Of a stretch of DNA of 64,000 bases, positions 1 through 7,709 are shown one piece after another. The notes beneath the pieces are model-generated. The model did not search any database, was not told the origin of the DNA, and worked only from the letters and a program-made list of their open reading frames with translations. Positions within the stretch are counted from its first letter, which is position 1. Each line of letters opens with the position of its first letter. The stretch is from NCBI GenBank assembly GCA_964639245.1, contig CAZXCU010000002.1:310001-374000 (forward strand), given 5' to 3'. This DNA comes from SB15 sp964639245 (GTDB lineage Bacteria > Chloroflexota > Anaerolineae > Aggregatilineales > J027). A program made the position numbers and the translations under genes.

Positions 1-50
1 ACATTGTCTGGCTGTTGTGTGACGTTATTGGACACAGTTGCTTCCGCCAT
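1..50 (-). CDS. N-terminus of an unidentified protein, cut by the window edge
   Basis: An ATG at 50 read leftward opens a frame that stays open to the window edge and gives MAEATVSNNVTQQPDN. The minus strand carries AAGGGAT about 5 bases before the ATG, a plausible ribosome binding site. The gene would be divergent from ftsY, sharing the AT-rich 180-base spacer 51-232, where I see no clear promoter pair. Sixteen residues are too few to name a family; the polar Asn/Gln-rich start has no signal-peptide character. Confidence 0.4.
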   Translation of the reverse strand, partial: MAEATVSNNVTQQPDN

Positions 51-232
51 GGCTTATCCCTTACTGGTGCGCTGTCTCTATCATATTATATGAATTTTCA
101 ATGAATGCCAAACTAATTCTTTATTATAGGGTGTTTTCATCCATGATTTCTACGTCCTATTTTTTAAATTTTATAGGATAATAGCAAGCGAGTCGAAATT
201 TTTAATCAGTCTTTACAGGTTGCGAGGCCGCA

Positions 233-1129
233 GTGACATTTGGTTCAGGGTTAGCAAAAACACGGCAGGCATTTTTTGGGCGCATTGCCCAGATGGTGGG
301 CAATACCTCGATTACCGATGAAACATGGGAAGAGATTGAAGCCCTGCTGCTGCAAGGCGATATGGGCGTGCAGACTACCAATCATTTGATTGATGCGCTC
401 CAGGGACGAGTCAAACGCGAAGGCATCACCCGTCCCGACCAGTTGAATCGGGCGCTGCGCGAAGAATTGGTTAAATTGCTTAAAGAACCCACCCCCTTAA
501 ACATCAGTGGGCGGGCGCTTTCTGTCGTGCTAATTGTCGGGGTGAATGGGTCTGGCAAAACCACCACCATCGGCAAACTGGCCCGTCGGATGCAACTCAA
601 CAACCGGAAAGTCATTGTCGCTGCGGCAGATACCTTTCGTGCAGCCGCCATCGACCAACTTGAAATCTGGGGGCAGCGAGCCGGGGTAACAGTGGTCGCA
701 GGCAAACCCAACAGTGATCCCGGTGCGGTGGTTTTTGACGCGATACAGGCCGCCCAAGCCCGTAACACCGAAGTATTGATTGTGGACACCGCCGGACGGC
801 TGCATTCCAATTTCAATTTGATGCAGGAATTAACCAAAATTCGCAATGTGATTCGGAAGGTTGTGCCAGATGCCCCGCATGAAACGCTGCTGGTACTGGA
901 TGGCACCACTGGACAAAACGCGCTGATGCAGGCTAAAAAGTTTATGGAAGCAGTGGATATTACCGGCTTGATTGTCACCAAATTGGACAGTACCGCCAAA
1001 GGGGGGATGGTGTTTGCTATTCATCAGGAACTCGGGCTGCCTATTCACTATGTGGGTTTGGGGGAAGCGATTGAGGATCTGGTGTTCTTTGAACCCAAAA
1101 AATTTGTGGACAGCCTTTTTGACAGCTAA
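233..1129 (+). CDS. ftsY: Signal recognition particle receptor FtsY
   Basis: SRP-receptor GTPase that docks ribosome/SRP complexes at the membrane for co-translational insertion. The 298 residues hold a helical N domain (about 1-90) and a GTPase G domain with Walker A GVNGSGKT (103-110), DTFRAAA (133-139), DTAGR (185-189) and TKLD (249-252). The long acidic A domain of the E. coli protein is absent, as in many Gram-positive-type and Chloroflexota proteins. The start is GTG with no strong ribosome binding site; no better in-frame start lies before the conserved N domain. prfB follows on the same strand about 120 bases later, across two small hairpins. Identification is firm. Confidence 0.95.
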   Translation: MTFGSGLAKTRQAFFGRIAQMVGNTSITDETWEEIEALLLQGDMGVQTTNHLIDALQGRVKREGITRPDQLNRALREELVKLLKEPTPLNISGRALSVVLIVGVNGSGKTTTIGKLARRMQLNNRKVIVAAADTFRAAAIDQLEIWGQRAGVTVVAGKPNSDPGAVVFDAIQAAQARNTEVLIVDTAGRLHSNFNLMQELTKIRNVIRKVVPDAPHETLLVLDGTTGQNALMQAKKFMEAVDITGLIVTKLDSTAKGGMVFAIHQELGLPIHYVGLGEAIEDLVFFEPKKFVDSLFDS

Positions 1130-1197
1130 CCCCACTGGCTGAATGCCTAACCTGTATTGGGCAAATGCCCTCAGACGAGAGATCAATAAACCCACGC

Positions 1198-1217
1198 GGA
1201 CAGCTTTTGTGCTGTCC
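1198..1217 (+). other. Hairpin between ftsY and prfB
   Basis: GGACAGC (1198-1204) pairs perfectly with GCTGTCC (1211-1217) across a six-base loop. A second small hairpin, GGGCAAATGCCC, lies at 1159-1170. Neither has a proper T-run, so they are more likely attenuating or processing structures in an ftsY-prfB transcript than strong terminators. Confidence 0.35.
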
Positions 1218-1252
1218 CTGCTATTTATATGGAAGAAAGCAGGAGCAAAACA

Positions 1253-2332
1253 ATGGATACACACCGTCTACGTGATATGCGGCAGGAAATCTCCCGGCTT
1301 ATGGAACGCTTGAACATTGCCGGGCGTGAACGCGAATTGGCGGATTTAGAAAAGCAGGTCGAACAGGAAAGTTTCTGGGCTGACCCGCAAGCCGCGCAGG
1401 GAGTGATGCAAAAACAGGCCAAACTACGCGGGCATATCACCCAATGGACTTCGCTCTTGCAGCGCATTGACGACACGCTTGAACTCGCCGAACTGGGGGA
1501 TTCTGAACTCGCAGCGGAATTGGCGGGGGAAACCGAAAAATTAGCCGATGAAGTCAGCAAAGCCTCTTTTGAAGCCATGATGAGTGGCGAATATGACAGC
1601 GAAGATACGATTTTAGCCATTCATGCGGGCGCGGGGGGGGTCGATGCTCAAGATTGGGCGGCAATGCTCCTCCGAATGTATCTCCGTTGGGCTGAAATGC
1701 ACCGCTTTAAAGTAGAAATTGTGGAAGAAACGGCGGGGGATGAAGCGGGGATTAAATCTGCCATGCTGTCCATTGCGGGGAATTATGCGTTTGGCTATCT
1801 TAAATCGGAAAAAGGGGTGCATCGTATGGTGCGCCTCAGTCCTTTCGATTCCGCCAACCGTCGTCATACCTCGTTTGCACTCGTCGAAGTCTGGCCGGAT
1901 ATTCACGGCGAAATCGATATTGAAGTTGACCCCAAAGACCTGCAAATTGATACCTTTCGGGCCGGCGGTGCGGGTGGTCAGCATGTCCAGAAAAACGATA
2001 CCGCCGTTCGCATCACCCATCTTCCAACGGGCATTGTGGTCTCGTGTCAAAATCAGCGCAGCCAGGCACAAAACAAACAGCGTGCAATGGAAGTCCTCAA
2101 ATCTCGTCTGCTCGATTTAGAGCGTCAGAAACAGGAAGCCCAGTTTAATGCCCTCAAAGGCGACCATGTAAGCGCGGAATGGGGCAACCAGATTCGCTCC
2201 TATGTTTTGCATCCCTATCAACTGGTGAAGGATACCCGTACCAGCCACGAAACCAGCCAGACACAAAAAGTGCTGGATGGCGAGCTAGATAGCTTTATGG
2301 AATCCTACCTGAAATACAAGGTGGGCAGCTAA
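1253..2332 (+). CDS. prfB: Peptide chain release factor 2
   Basis: RF2 recognises UGA and UAA and triggers peptide release. With the start at 1253 the protein has 359 residues. The SPF codon-recognition tripeptide is at about 196-198 and the GGQ catalytic motif at 241-243, in the context FRAGGAGGQHVQKN. An ATG at 1229 is also in frame, but AGGAG at 1241-1245 lies 7 bases before the ATG at 1253, so the shorter start is chosen. The reading frame is continuous: the autoregulatory UGA frameshift of many prfB genes is absent. The stop overlaps the start of xisH (TAATG), which suggests translational coupling. A run of eight G at 1633-1640 encodes Gly-Gly near AGGVDAQD. Confidence 0.95.
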   Translation: MDTHRLRDMRQEISRLMERLNIAGRERELADLEKQVEQESFWADPQAAQGVMQKQAKLRGHITQWTSLLQRIDDTLELAELGDSELAAELAGETEKLADEVSKASFEAMMSGEYDSEDTILAIHAGAGGVDAQDWAAMLLRMYLRWAEMHRFKVEIVEETAGDEAGIKSAMLSIAGNYAFGYLKSEKGVHRMVRLSPFDSANRRHTSFALVEVWPDIHGEIDIEVDPKDLQIDTFRAGGAGGQHVQKNDTAVRITHLPTGIVVSCQNQRSQAQNKQRAMEVLKSRLLDLERQKQEAQFNALKGDHVSAEWGNQIRSYVLHPYQLVKDTRTSHETSQTQKVLDGELDSFMESYLKYKVGS

Positions 2333-2748
2333 TGTCCCGCAAGGATCTTTACCATGAGGTTGTCAAAAATGCGCTGCAAAAAGATGGTTGGACAGTGACC
2401 AGAGACCCATTGCATGTCGCCTATGGAAAGCACAATTTGTATATTGATTTAGGCGCGGAAGAAACCATCAGTGCAGAAAAGAATGGTCAGAAGATTGCAG
2501 TAGAGATTAAAAGTTTTGTCAGCAGATCTGCAATCTACGATTTATACATTGCAGTTGGGCAGTACAATGTCTATCGTGATATTATGAGTATAACACACAT
2601 GGAGCAGCAGCTTTTTTTAGCCGTTCCTAACAGGGTGTACTTGAACCTGTTTGACGACGAATTAGGTAAAATGGTTGTGGAACGGCAGAAGATTATGCTG
2701 TTGGTGTTTGATCCTGATGAGGAAAGGATTATCACATGGATAAGATAG
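2332..2748 (+). CDS. xisH: XisH family protein (predicted PD-(D/E)XK nuclease fold)
   Basis: 138 residues matching the XisH family, named from proteins needed for excision of the fdxN element in heterocystous cyanobacteria but found far more widely. The sequence shows a nuclease-like pattern: Asp39 in LYIDLGAEE, then Glu58-x-Lys60 in AVEIKSF, then Gln77 in AVGQY, consistent with a PD-(D/E)XK core. The start codon overlaps the prfB stop by one base and the end overlaps xisI by 13 bases, so all three are probably co-translated. No site-specific recombinase or excisable element is visible here, so a role in element excision is unlikely. The actual function is unknown; a nuclease effector paired with XisI is an inference. 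Confidence 0.9.
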   Translation: MSRKDLYHEVVKNALQKDGWTVTRDPLHVAYGKHNLYIDLGAEETISAEKNGQKIAVEIKSFVSRSAIYDLYIAVGQYNVYRDIMSITHMEQQLFLAVPNRVYLNLFDDELGKMVVERQKIMLLVFDPDEERIITWIR

Positions 2749-3071
2749 CCCACTACCGAGAAATCGTCAGTCAATTAATGCGCCAACGCGCTTTACATCA
2801 ACCGGCCAATGTAGATGCTCAAGTTTCTCCCATGGTTGACACCCTTTATGACCATTATGGTGTGATAATGGTTGGGTGGAATAACGATGAAAGAATGCAA
2901 GGTTTGGTTATTCACCTTGATATTATTGACGGCAAAATCTGGGTGCAGTATGACGGAACGTACCCCGGTGTGGTGGATGATTTGCTGGAGGCGGGCATCC
3001 CCAAAGAGGATATTGTTCTCGGTTTTCACCCACCTGAAGTTCGCCCATACACCGATTTTGCCGTTGGATGA
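2736..3071 (+). CDS. xisI: XisI family protein
   Basis: 111 residues with typical XisI features: an N-terminal helix (KIAHYREIVSQLM), the block DTLYDHYGVIMVGW, the HLDIIDGKIWVQYDGTYPGV segment, and the C-terminal GIPKEDIVLGFHPPEVRPYT. XisI always travels with XisH, and here it overlaps it by 13 bases. It has no recognisable catalytic motif and is best viewed as the partner or regulator of XisH. A toxin-antitoxin-like relation is possible but unproven. The gene ends about 60 bases before the CHAT gene, which has its own promoter-like elements. Confidence 0.9.
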   Translation: MDKIAHYREIVSQLMRQRALHQPANVDAQVSPMVDTLYDHYGVIMVGWNNDERMQGLVIHLDIIDGKIWVQYDGTYPGVVDDLLEAGIPKEDIVLGFHPPEVRPYTDFAVG

Positions 3072-3093
3072 GCGCGTTTTAAGTTAGGATTTC

Positions 3094-3131
3094 TTTACCC
3101 CATGAGGCATTCAGAGTAAAATAGCCTCATG
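3094..3131 (+). promoter_or_regulatory. Promoter with overlapping palindrome at the CHAT gene start; possible leaderless transcript
   Basis: TTTACC (3094-3099) and TAAAAT (3117-3122) are 17 bases apart, which places the transcription start at about 3129, the A of the CHAT gene ATG. No ribosome binding site precedes that ATG. A perfect 8-bp inverted repeat, CATGAGGC (3101-3108) and GCCTCATG (3124-3131), flanks the -10 element and ends on the start codon. It could be an operator or, if transcription starts upstream, an RNA hairpin hiding the start codon. Confidence 0.5.
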
Positions 3132-5234
3132 CCTAACTATAAAAATTTTGAACTTCAGATTCACCAACTAAACAATGATGTTTATCTCGCACAGGTGACG
3201 GATAGTCCTTCGTTTTTGGAACCACAATCTGTCAGTGTGCGGTTTACTTTGCCTTTCCCCAAACCCCAACTCGAACGCTTTATTGATATTGTCAGTGGGG
3301 AACGTCCGGTGCAAGCGGCTACCGGGCAAAAACTCGCCCGTGATTTTGGCGAAGCGTTTTTTCGTGCCATTTTTACGGGCGATGTTGCCCGAGCCTATGC
3401 CGAAGCCCGTACCATTGCCCGCAAAGAACGCGCCCATTTACGTTTTCGCTTGAATGTCAGCCGCGCCGGAGACATAGCCAACCTGCCGTGGGAATTTTTG
3501 CGTGACCCCGAAGTCGATTTTTTGGCGCTGGACAGTGAATTGGCATTTGTGCGCTATATCCAGCGTTTTGTGAGCGTTGACCATTGGCGCAGTCGTCCGC
3601 CTTTGCGGATTCTGGTGATGATTTCTGCGCCGGAAGATGTTGCCAAAATTGATGAAGCCGCTGAACGTGCCAACCTAGAAGCGGCGGTCAGCGAACTGCG
3701 CGACAATCAACGGGTTGAAATCACCTATCTGGAAAATGCCTCCCTGCGGAGTTTGCAGCAAACCCTGCGAGAAGCCGATTTTGATGTTTTTCACTACATC
3801 GGACACAGCGATTTTAACCCCGAAACTGGCATTGGCAGGCTGGCGCTTGAAGATGCCTATGAGCATAAACGTGCTGTCCCGATTTCTGGCGAAGGGCTGG
3901 CGCGTGAACTGTATGATGAACAGGGGATTCGGCTGGTCATCCTCAATTCGTGCGAAGGCGCTCGGCAGGATTCGCGTGATCCCTTTAGCGGGATTGCCTC
4001 CAGCTTGATTCAACGCGGGTTGCCGGCGGTGGTCGCCCAGCAGTTTGAAATTTCGGATGCGGCGGCTATCGAATTTTCCAAAGAATTTTATAAAACGCTG
4101 GCACGCGGGGAATCGATTGAAGCGGCGGTGTCGGATGGGCGGCGGGCAATCCACAATACCTTGAACAACGCCGAATGGATGTCTCCGGTGCTGTTCATGC
4201 ACGACCATGAATCGGGTAGTTTGTTTGAATTTGAAGAATCGGACATGAGTTTCCGCCAACTGCTCCAAGACCGCGTATATCAGGTCATTGCTGGCATTTT
4301 GGGCATGTTCACGGTGGCGTTGCTGGGTGTGATTTTCTTTTTGAGTGGGCAGGGCGATGAAATTGAAGCGGTTGCCCCGCCAACCATTACCCCCCTCCCG
4401 TCGGTGGATCTGGTGGTTGCTAGCATCAGCGTGGAGCCGCGCAACCCCCAACCGGGACAGGAAGTGTCGGTGCTGATTGATATTGAGAATCGGGGTAGTG
4501 ATGCTGCCCCCGCCTTTACCTATGAATGGCAGCCGAGCATTTTTAGCTCCCAGAAAATCACCCGTCGGGTAGAAGGTCTCGCCCCCGGCGGCCTTTTGCG
4601 GGATAGTTTGACTTTCCGTTTCGGGTGGTGGGGGACTTTTATTTCCGAAGGCCGTGTGGACGTGGGCAACGAAATTATTGAAATTTCCGAGCAAAACAAT
4701 AAACTTAGTCCAGTTCGTACCAATACCCGCTTGCCCTTCGATATTCATTTTGCTGACCCACTACCGGATGGTACAATTTTTCAACAGGATATTCCCCTTG
4801 AATCGGATGTTTTTGCACCTTACGGGTTTGAAATCCGCGCTGAATCGGATGACCCCGCCTGTGCGACGGTGACCACATGGCTCAAAGTTGTTGAGCGGAG
4901 TTTTGTAGCGCTTGGTACTGGGTTGCCGGATGACCCCGATGTTTGTGCCGATGCTGCCTTGATGCTCACATTTTCGCCACGTACCGATAACAATGTTTCG
5001 GGGGTGAGCGCCTTGAACCTGACCACTGCGCCGGACGGAGGCAGTTACACTGTCCAAACATTAGATGGGGACAGCATTGAATTGGAGAATTTTGGTCTGG
5101 CGAACAACCCGGTTGATGGGGTGATTCTCATGACCACACCGGATATTGCCCGTTTGACCAAAGTTTTTAGTGTGCGGGTCAAAGGGGAGGACAACCCCAC
5201 CCTTATTACCGACCTAACGCTTTTTGCTCCTTAA
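3129..5234 (+). CDS. CHAT-domain (caspase-like) protein with one membrane segment and an extracytoplasmic CARDB-like region
   Basis: 701 residues. The N-terminal half is a CHAT peptidase-like domain of the caspase clan. The catalytic pair is visible: His226 in FHYIGHSD and Cys275 in VILNSCEGAR. A single membrane segment follows at about 383-407 (VIAGILGMFTVALLGVIFFL). Beyond it is a CARDB-like beta domain (VDLVVASISVEPRNPQPG, then LIDIENRGSD) and further beta-rich sequence to the end. The protease should face the cytoplasm and the beta domains the outside, giving a receptor-like layout. CHAT proteins act in bacterial defence and cell-death modules, but no substrate or partner is proven here; xisHI lies immediately upstream and a TIR protein 2.5 kb downstream. 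A terminator follows. Confidence 0.9.
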   Translation: MPNYKNFELQIHQLNNDVYLAQVTDSPSFLEPQSVSVRFTLPFPKPQLERFIDIVSGERPVQAATGQKLARDFGEAFFRAIFTGDVARAYAEARTIARKERAHLRFRLNVSRAGDIANLPWEFLRDPEVDFLALDSELAFVRYIQRFVSVDHWRSRPPLRILVMISAPEDVAKIDEAAERANLEAAVSELRDNQRVEITYLENASLRSLQQTLREADFDVFHYIGHSDFNPETGIGRLALEDAYEHKRAVPISGEGLARELYDEQGIRLVILNSCEGARQDSRDPFSGIASSLIQRGLPAVVAQQFEISDAAAIEFSKEFYKTLARGESIEAAVSDGRRAIHNTLNNAEWMSPVLFMHDHESGSLFEFEESDMSFRQLLQDRVYQVIAGILGMFTVALLGVIFFLSGQGDEIEAVAPPTITPLPSVDLVVASISVEPRNPQPGQEVSVLIDIENRGSDAAPAFTYEWQPSIFSSQKITRRVEGLAPGGLLRDSLTFRFGWWGTFISEGRVDVGNEIIEISEQNNKLSPVRTNTRLPFDIHFADPLPDGTIFQQDIPLESDVFAPYGFEIRAESDDPACATVTTWLKVVERSFVALGTGLPDDPDVCADAALMLTFSPRTDNNVSGVSALNLTTAPDGGSYTVQTLDGDSIELENFGLANNPVDGVILMTTPDIARLTKVFSVRVKGEDNPTLITDLTLFAP

Positions 5235-5327
5235 ACGATAGACGGCAGACGGCTGTTTGCCGGAGCGTAGTTTTGATTCTCGCATATGAACATTGGGTAG
5301 CACGGGAAGCCTGTACTGTCCTAGCGG

Positions 5328-5359
5328 AAGGGTGAGGACAGGTATCCTGCACCCTTTTT
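5328..5359 (+). terminator. Rho-independent terminator of the CHAT gene
   Basis: AAGGGTGAGGA (5328-5338) pairs with TCCT and CACCCTT (5345-5356) around a six-base loop with one bulged G, followed by a T-run. It lies between the convergent CHAT and EEP genes. Confidence 0.7.
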
Positions 5360-5371
5360 AGCAATTTGCTT

Positions 5372-7486
5372 CTATGAACACACCTGCCCGGCAATCCAGC
5401 TAAAGCCTAAAATAGACATGCGGTGGTCGGAAACGACATTTTCCTCTGCCTGGTCAATCGCAATGCCAGTGGCTTCAAGGTTCAGCAGCCAGAGATAATC
5501 ATAGCGAGCGGTTGTGCCATCCACTAAAAACAACGTATCGCGGTTTTCTTGGAACAGGGTGGTAAACGGGTCTTTAAAAACGGTGTTCGCCCACAACTCA
5601 TACAAGGGCGACTCTTCATCAAAATTGAATGTTCCGCCCATCAGCACTCTGTCCTGTGTCGGTTCGGTACGGTTGACAAAATGGTGCTGCGCCACCAAGT
5701 TATATACTTCCTGCATTTGCAAATTCTGGTCTTGCTGGTCATCGGGAACAGGCTGTCCATCCCGCGTGTCAACACGGAAACCAAGCCACATATTGTATAC
5801 ATGGAGTTCATCGTCGGCGGCAAGCTGGTAACGCACATATTGCACCGCCGCTTGTGGCCCGTCGCTGGTCAGTTCAGCGCCTTCGGCATTGGCAAGTGGC
5901 AAACGACTCAAAATGGCGATGCCTTGAACATCCTCATTCTGGGGAAAAAAGCTGGCATTCATATTGAGTTTATCTGCCAGCCAGAGGGCTTGGTCGGTGC
6001 TGCCGCTGGAAAGCCTCCCCGTTTCGACTTCTTGCAGTAATACAATATCCGCGCCGCTTTGCAGAATTTCTTCGGCCACCCGATCCAAATTTGGGGCAAA
6101 AAATTGGGTATAGCCACTGTGAAGATTGAGCGTCACGGCACGTAAACAGGCGGGATTGGTGGGCGGGCGTACTGGATTTGGCACGGCTGCGCGGGTTGCC
6201 CCCACCGTAATTATTAACACAAAGACGGAGGACAGCAGAGTACGAATCAATTTGCCTTCGCGCCAAGGGATGATTTGTCGTTCCAGAATCATGGGCAAAC
6301 AAGCCAGAATTGCGGCGGCAACGGCTAAGGGCAGCCCCATATCACGCATCCCGCGTAGCAACCCTTCCAAAAATCCGAACGGGGGAGCAATGTCACGGAC
6401 ATAGGCGTAATCGTAGGTGAAATAATCGCCAATACTTAACACCAGAAAGACAATGGCACTCACCAGAATCAAAATCGGGGTGGGATTCACACGACGACGT
6501 TCTGGGGTTTGCTGCACCAACCACCACAGAGTCAGCATAGTAAAAAGCTGTGCCAGTGACAGCACAATCACCGCCACCGCGCCTTCAAAGCGTTTGCCGA
6601 TAATCAAAAGCAGCGCCAGCATCAGCGCCCACAACCACCCGCGATAGGCTGCATCGAAAATTGAGATAAAACGTCCGGCCTGGGCGCGAACTTCTGGCAC
6701 AAGCGGGAGCAAGGTCGCCAGCATGATGAGAGGCAGCGCGAGGTAATACTCCACGTTTGCCCAGCGTGCCACAACATTTGGCAGCCCCAGCACAGTAAAT
6801 TCCAGATACAAAATTCCGCCGAAGGCCAGCGCTCCCCAGCCTGAAAGCGCACCGGGAATCGGACGTTCATAGGTAGGCAGTTTGGCTTCTTCGCCTTCAA
6901 TGAAGGTGGTCAGCGCCGTCAGCAACAGGGCAAAAATAGCGATCCCAGCGATTGCGTACAAAATATCAATGCGTGGCGACCCTAAAATGACAAATTCATA
7001 AGTTTCGTTGAAGGTTGGGTCGGCGGTGCTGTTCAGGGCGCGGATAAGTTGGTCTAGCGCGAAACCCATGCCAATCATAATCGGGAAAAACGCGGGACGA
7101 CGTACCATGATAAGCGTCATATATAAAAAACCTGCCGCCACTGTTACCGCCGCCGCCAGCACTGCGTTTTCTGGTAGCTGCAAGGCCATCAAACGCCCTA
7201 CGACACAAATAGCGACAGCTAAGGGCAAACTCCAGCGCAGACGCATCAGCACCAGCGCGAGCAGGGGGGCCAACAAAATAGCGATGACCGCGTAAATTTC
7301 TAATTGCACCTGCGCGGTTTCGACCACACCCGGTAAATCTTTGACCGCTTCAAAGTTGACCCGTCCGACCAAATCCGCGCTGCTGACACGGGCATACATC
7401 TGGGCGTACAAAAAGCGGATGGTTTGTACAAAAAAGAAGCCGACAATCGTGGCTTCAAGCGCTCGTAGGAAATCTCGTTGCAGCAT
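5372..7486 (-). CDS. Polytopic membrane protein with C-terminal endonuclease/exonuclease/phosphatase domain
   Basis: 704 residues. The first ~440 are a series of hydrophobic helices (a dozen or more membrane segments) with short polar loops and resemble no transporter I can name. The C-terminal ~250 residues are an EEP-family domain: LRAVTLNLHSGY with the first metal-site Asn, LLQEVE with the metal-binding Glu, GTFNFDEESP (usually GDFN) and SDHRMSILGF with the terminal Asp-His pair. EEP domains cleave phosphodiesters or phosphomonoesters in nucleic acids or lipids. Fusion to a large membrane domain suggests a membrane substrate such as a lipid headgroup, which is an inference. The ATG at 7486 is preferred to the GTG at 7495 because AAGGTG lies 6 bases before it. 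Confidence 0.85.
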   Translation of the reverse strand: MLQRDFLRALEATIVGFFFVQTIRFLYAQMYARVSSADLVGRVNFEAVKDLPGVVETAQVQLEIYAVIAILLAPLLALVLMRLRWSLPLAVAICVVGRLMALQLPENAVLAAAVTVAAGFLYMTLIMVRRPAFFPIMIGMGFALDQLIRALNSTADPTFNETYEFVILGSPRIDILYAIAGIAIFALLLTALTTFIEGEEAKLPTYERPIPGALSGWGALAFGGILYLEFTVLGLPNVVARWANVEYYLALPLIMLATLLPLVPEVRAQAGRFISIFDAAYRGWLWALMLALLLIIGKRFEGAVAVIVLSLAQLFTMLTLWWLVQQTPERRRVNPTPILILVSAIVFLVLSIGDYFTYDYAYVRDIAPPFGFLEGLLRGMRDMGLPLAVAAAILACLPMILERQIIPWREGKLIRTLLSSVFVLIITVGATRAAVPNPVRPPTNPACLRAVTLNLHSGYTQFFAPNLDRVAEEILQSGADIVLLQEVETGRLSSGSTDQALWLADKLNMNASFFPQNEDVQGIAILSRLPLANAEGAELTSDGPQAAVQYVRYQLAADDELHVYNMWLGFRVDTRDGQPVPDDQQDQNLQMQEVYNLVAQHHFVNRTEPTQDRVLMGGTFNFDEESPLYELWANTVFKDPFTTLFQENRDTLFLVDGTTARYDYLWLLNLEATGIAIDQAEENVVSDHRMSILGFSWIAGQVCS

Positions 7487-7654
7487 GTATTGCACCTTTT
7501 TTCACGGCTTTTATTCTACGCATCTGACCACATTACGCCACTACCGATTAGAGCGGTTATAAAATGGTTTGAATAACGATATAACCTGTAGGGAGATAGT
7601 TTGGGGTACGAGGGAGTGAGGGGTGTAAAAATTTTGTGAAAAATAGTGTTAAGT

Positions 7655-7685
7655 TTGTTTTTTGTTAGAACCGATGCTCTATAAT
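7655..7685 (+). promoter_or_regulatory. Likely promoter of the TIR-FGE gene
   Basis: A perfect TATAAT lies at 7680-7685. The best upstream hexamer, TTGTTT (7655-7660), is 19 bases away, longer than ideal. A start near 7692 would put the upstream TTG at 7662 outside the transcript and leave the ATG at 7710 as the start. Confidence 0.4.
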
Positions 7686-7709
7686 CAAAACAGTGGAGCG
7701 ATAGTAGTG

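Noticed and set aside
1159..1217. Hairpins before prfB as part of a programmed frameshift signal
   Set aside because: No in-frame UGA with a slippery codon or internal Shine-Dalgarno-like element is present; the RF2 frame is continuous.
3675..4748. A 357-codon frame antisense to the CHAT gene
   Set aside because: Its composition is a mirror of the well-supported CHAT protein on the other strand; it shows no domain and no ribosome binding site.
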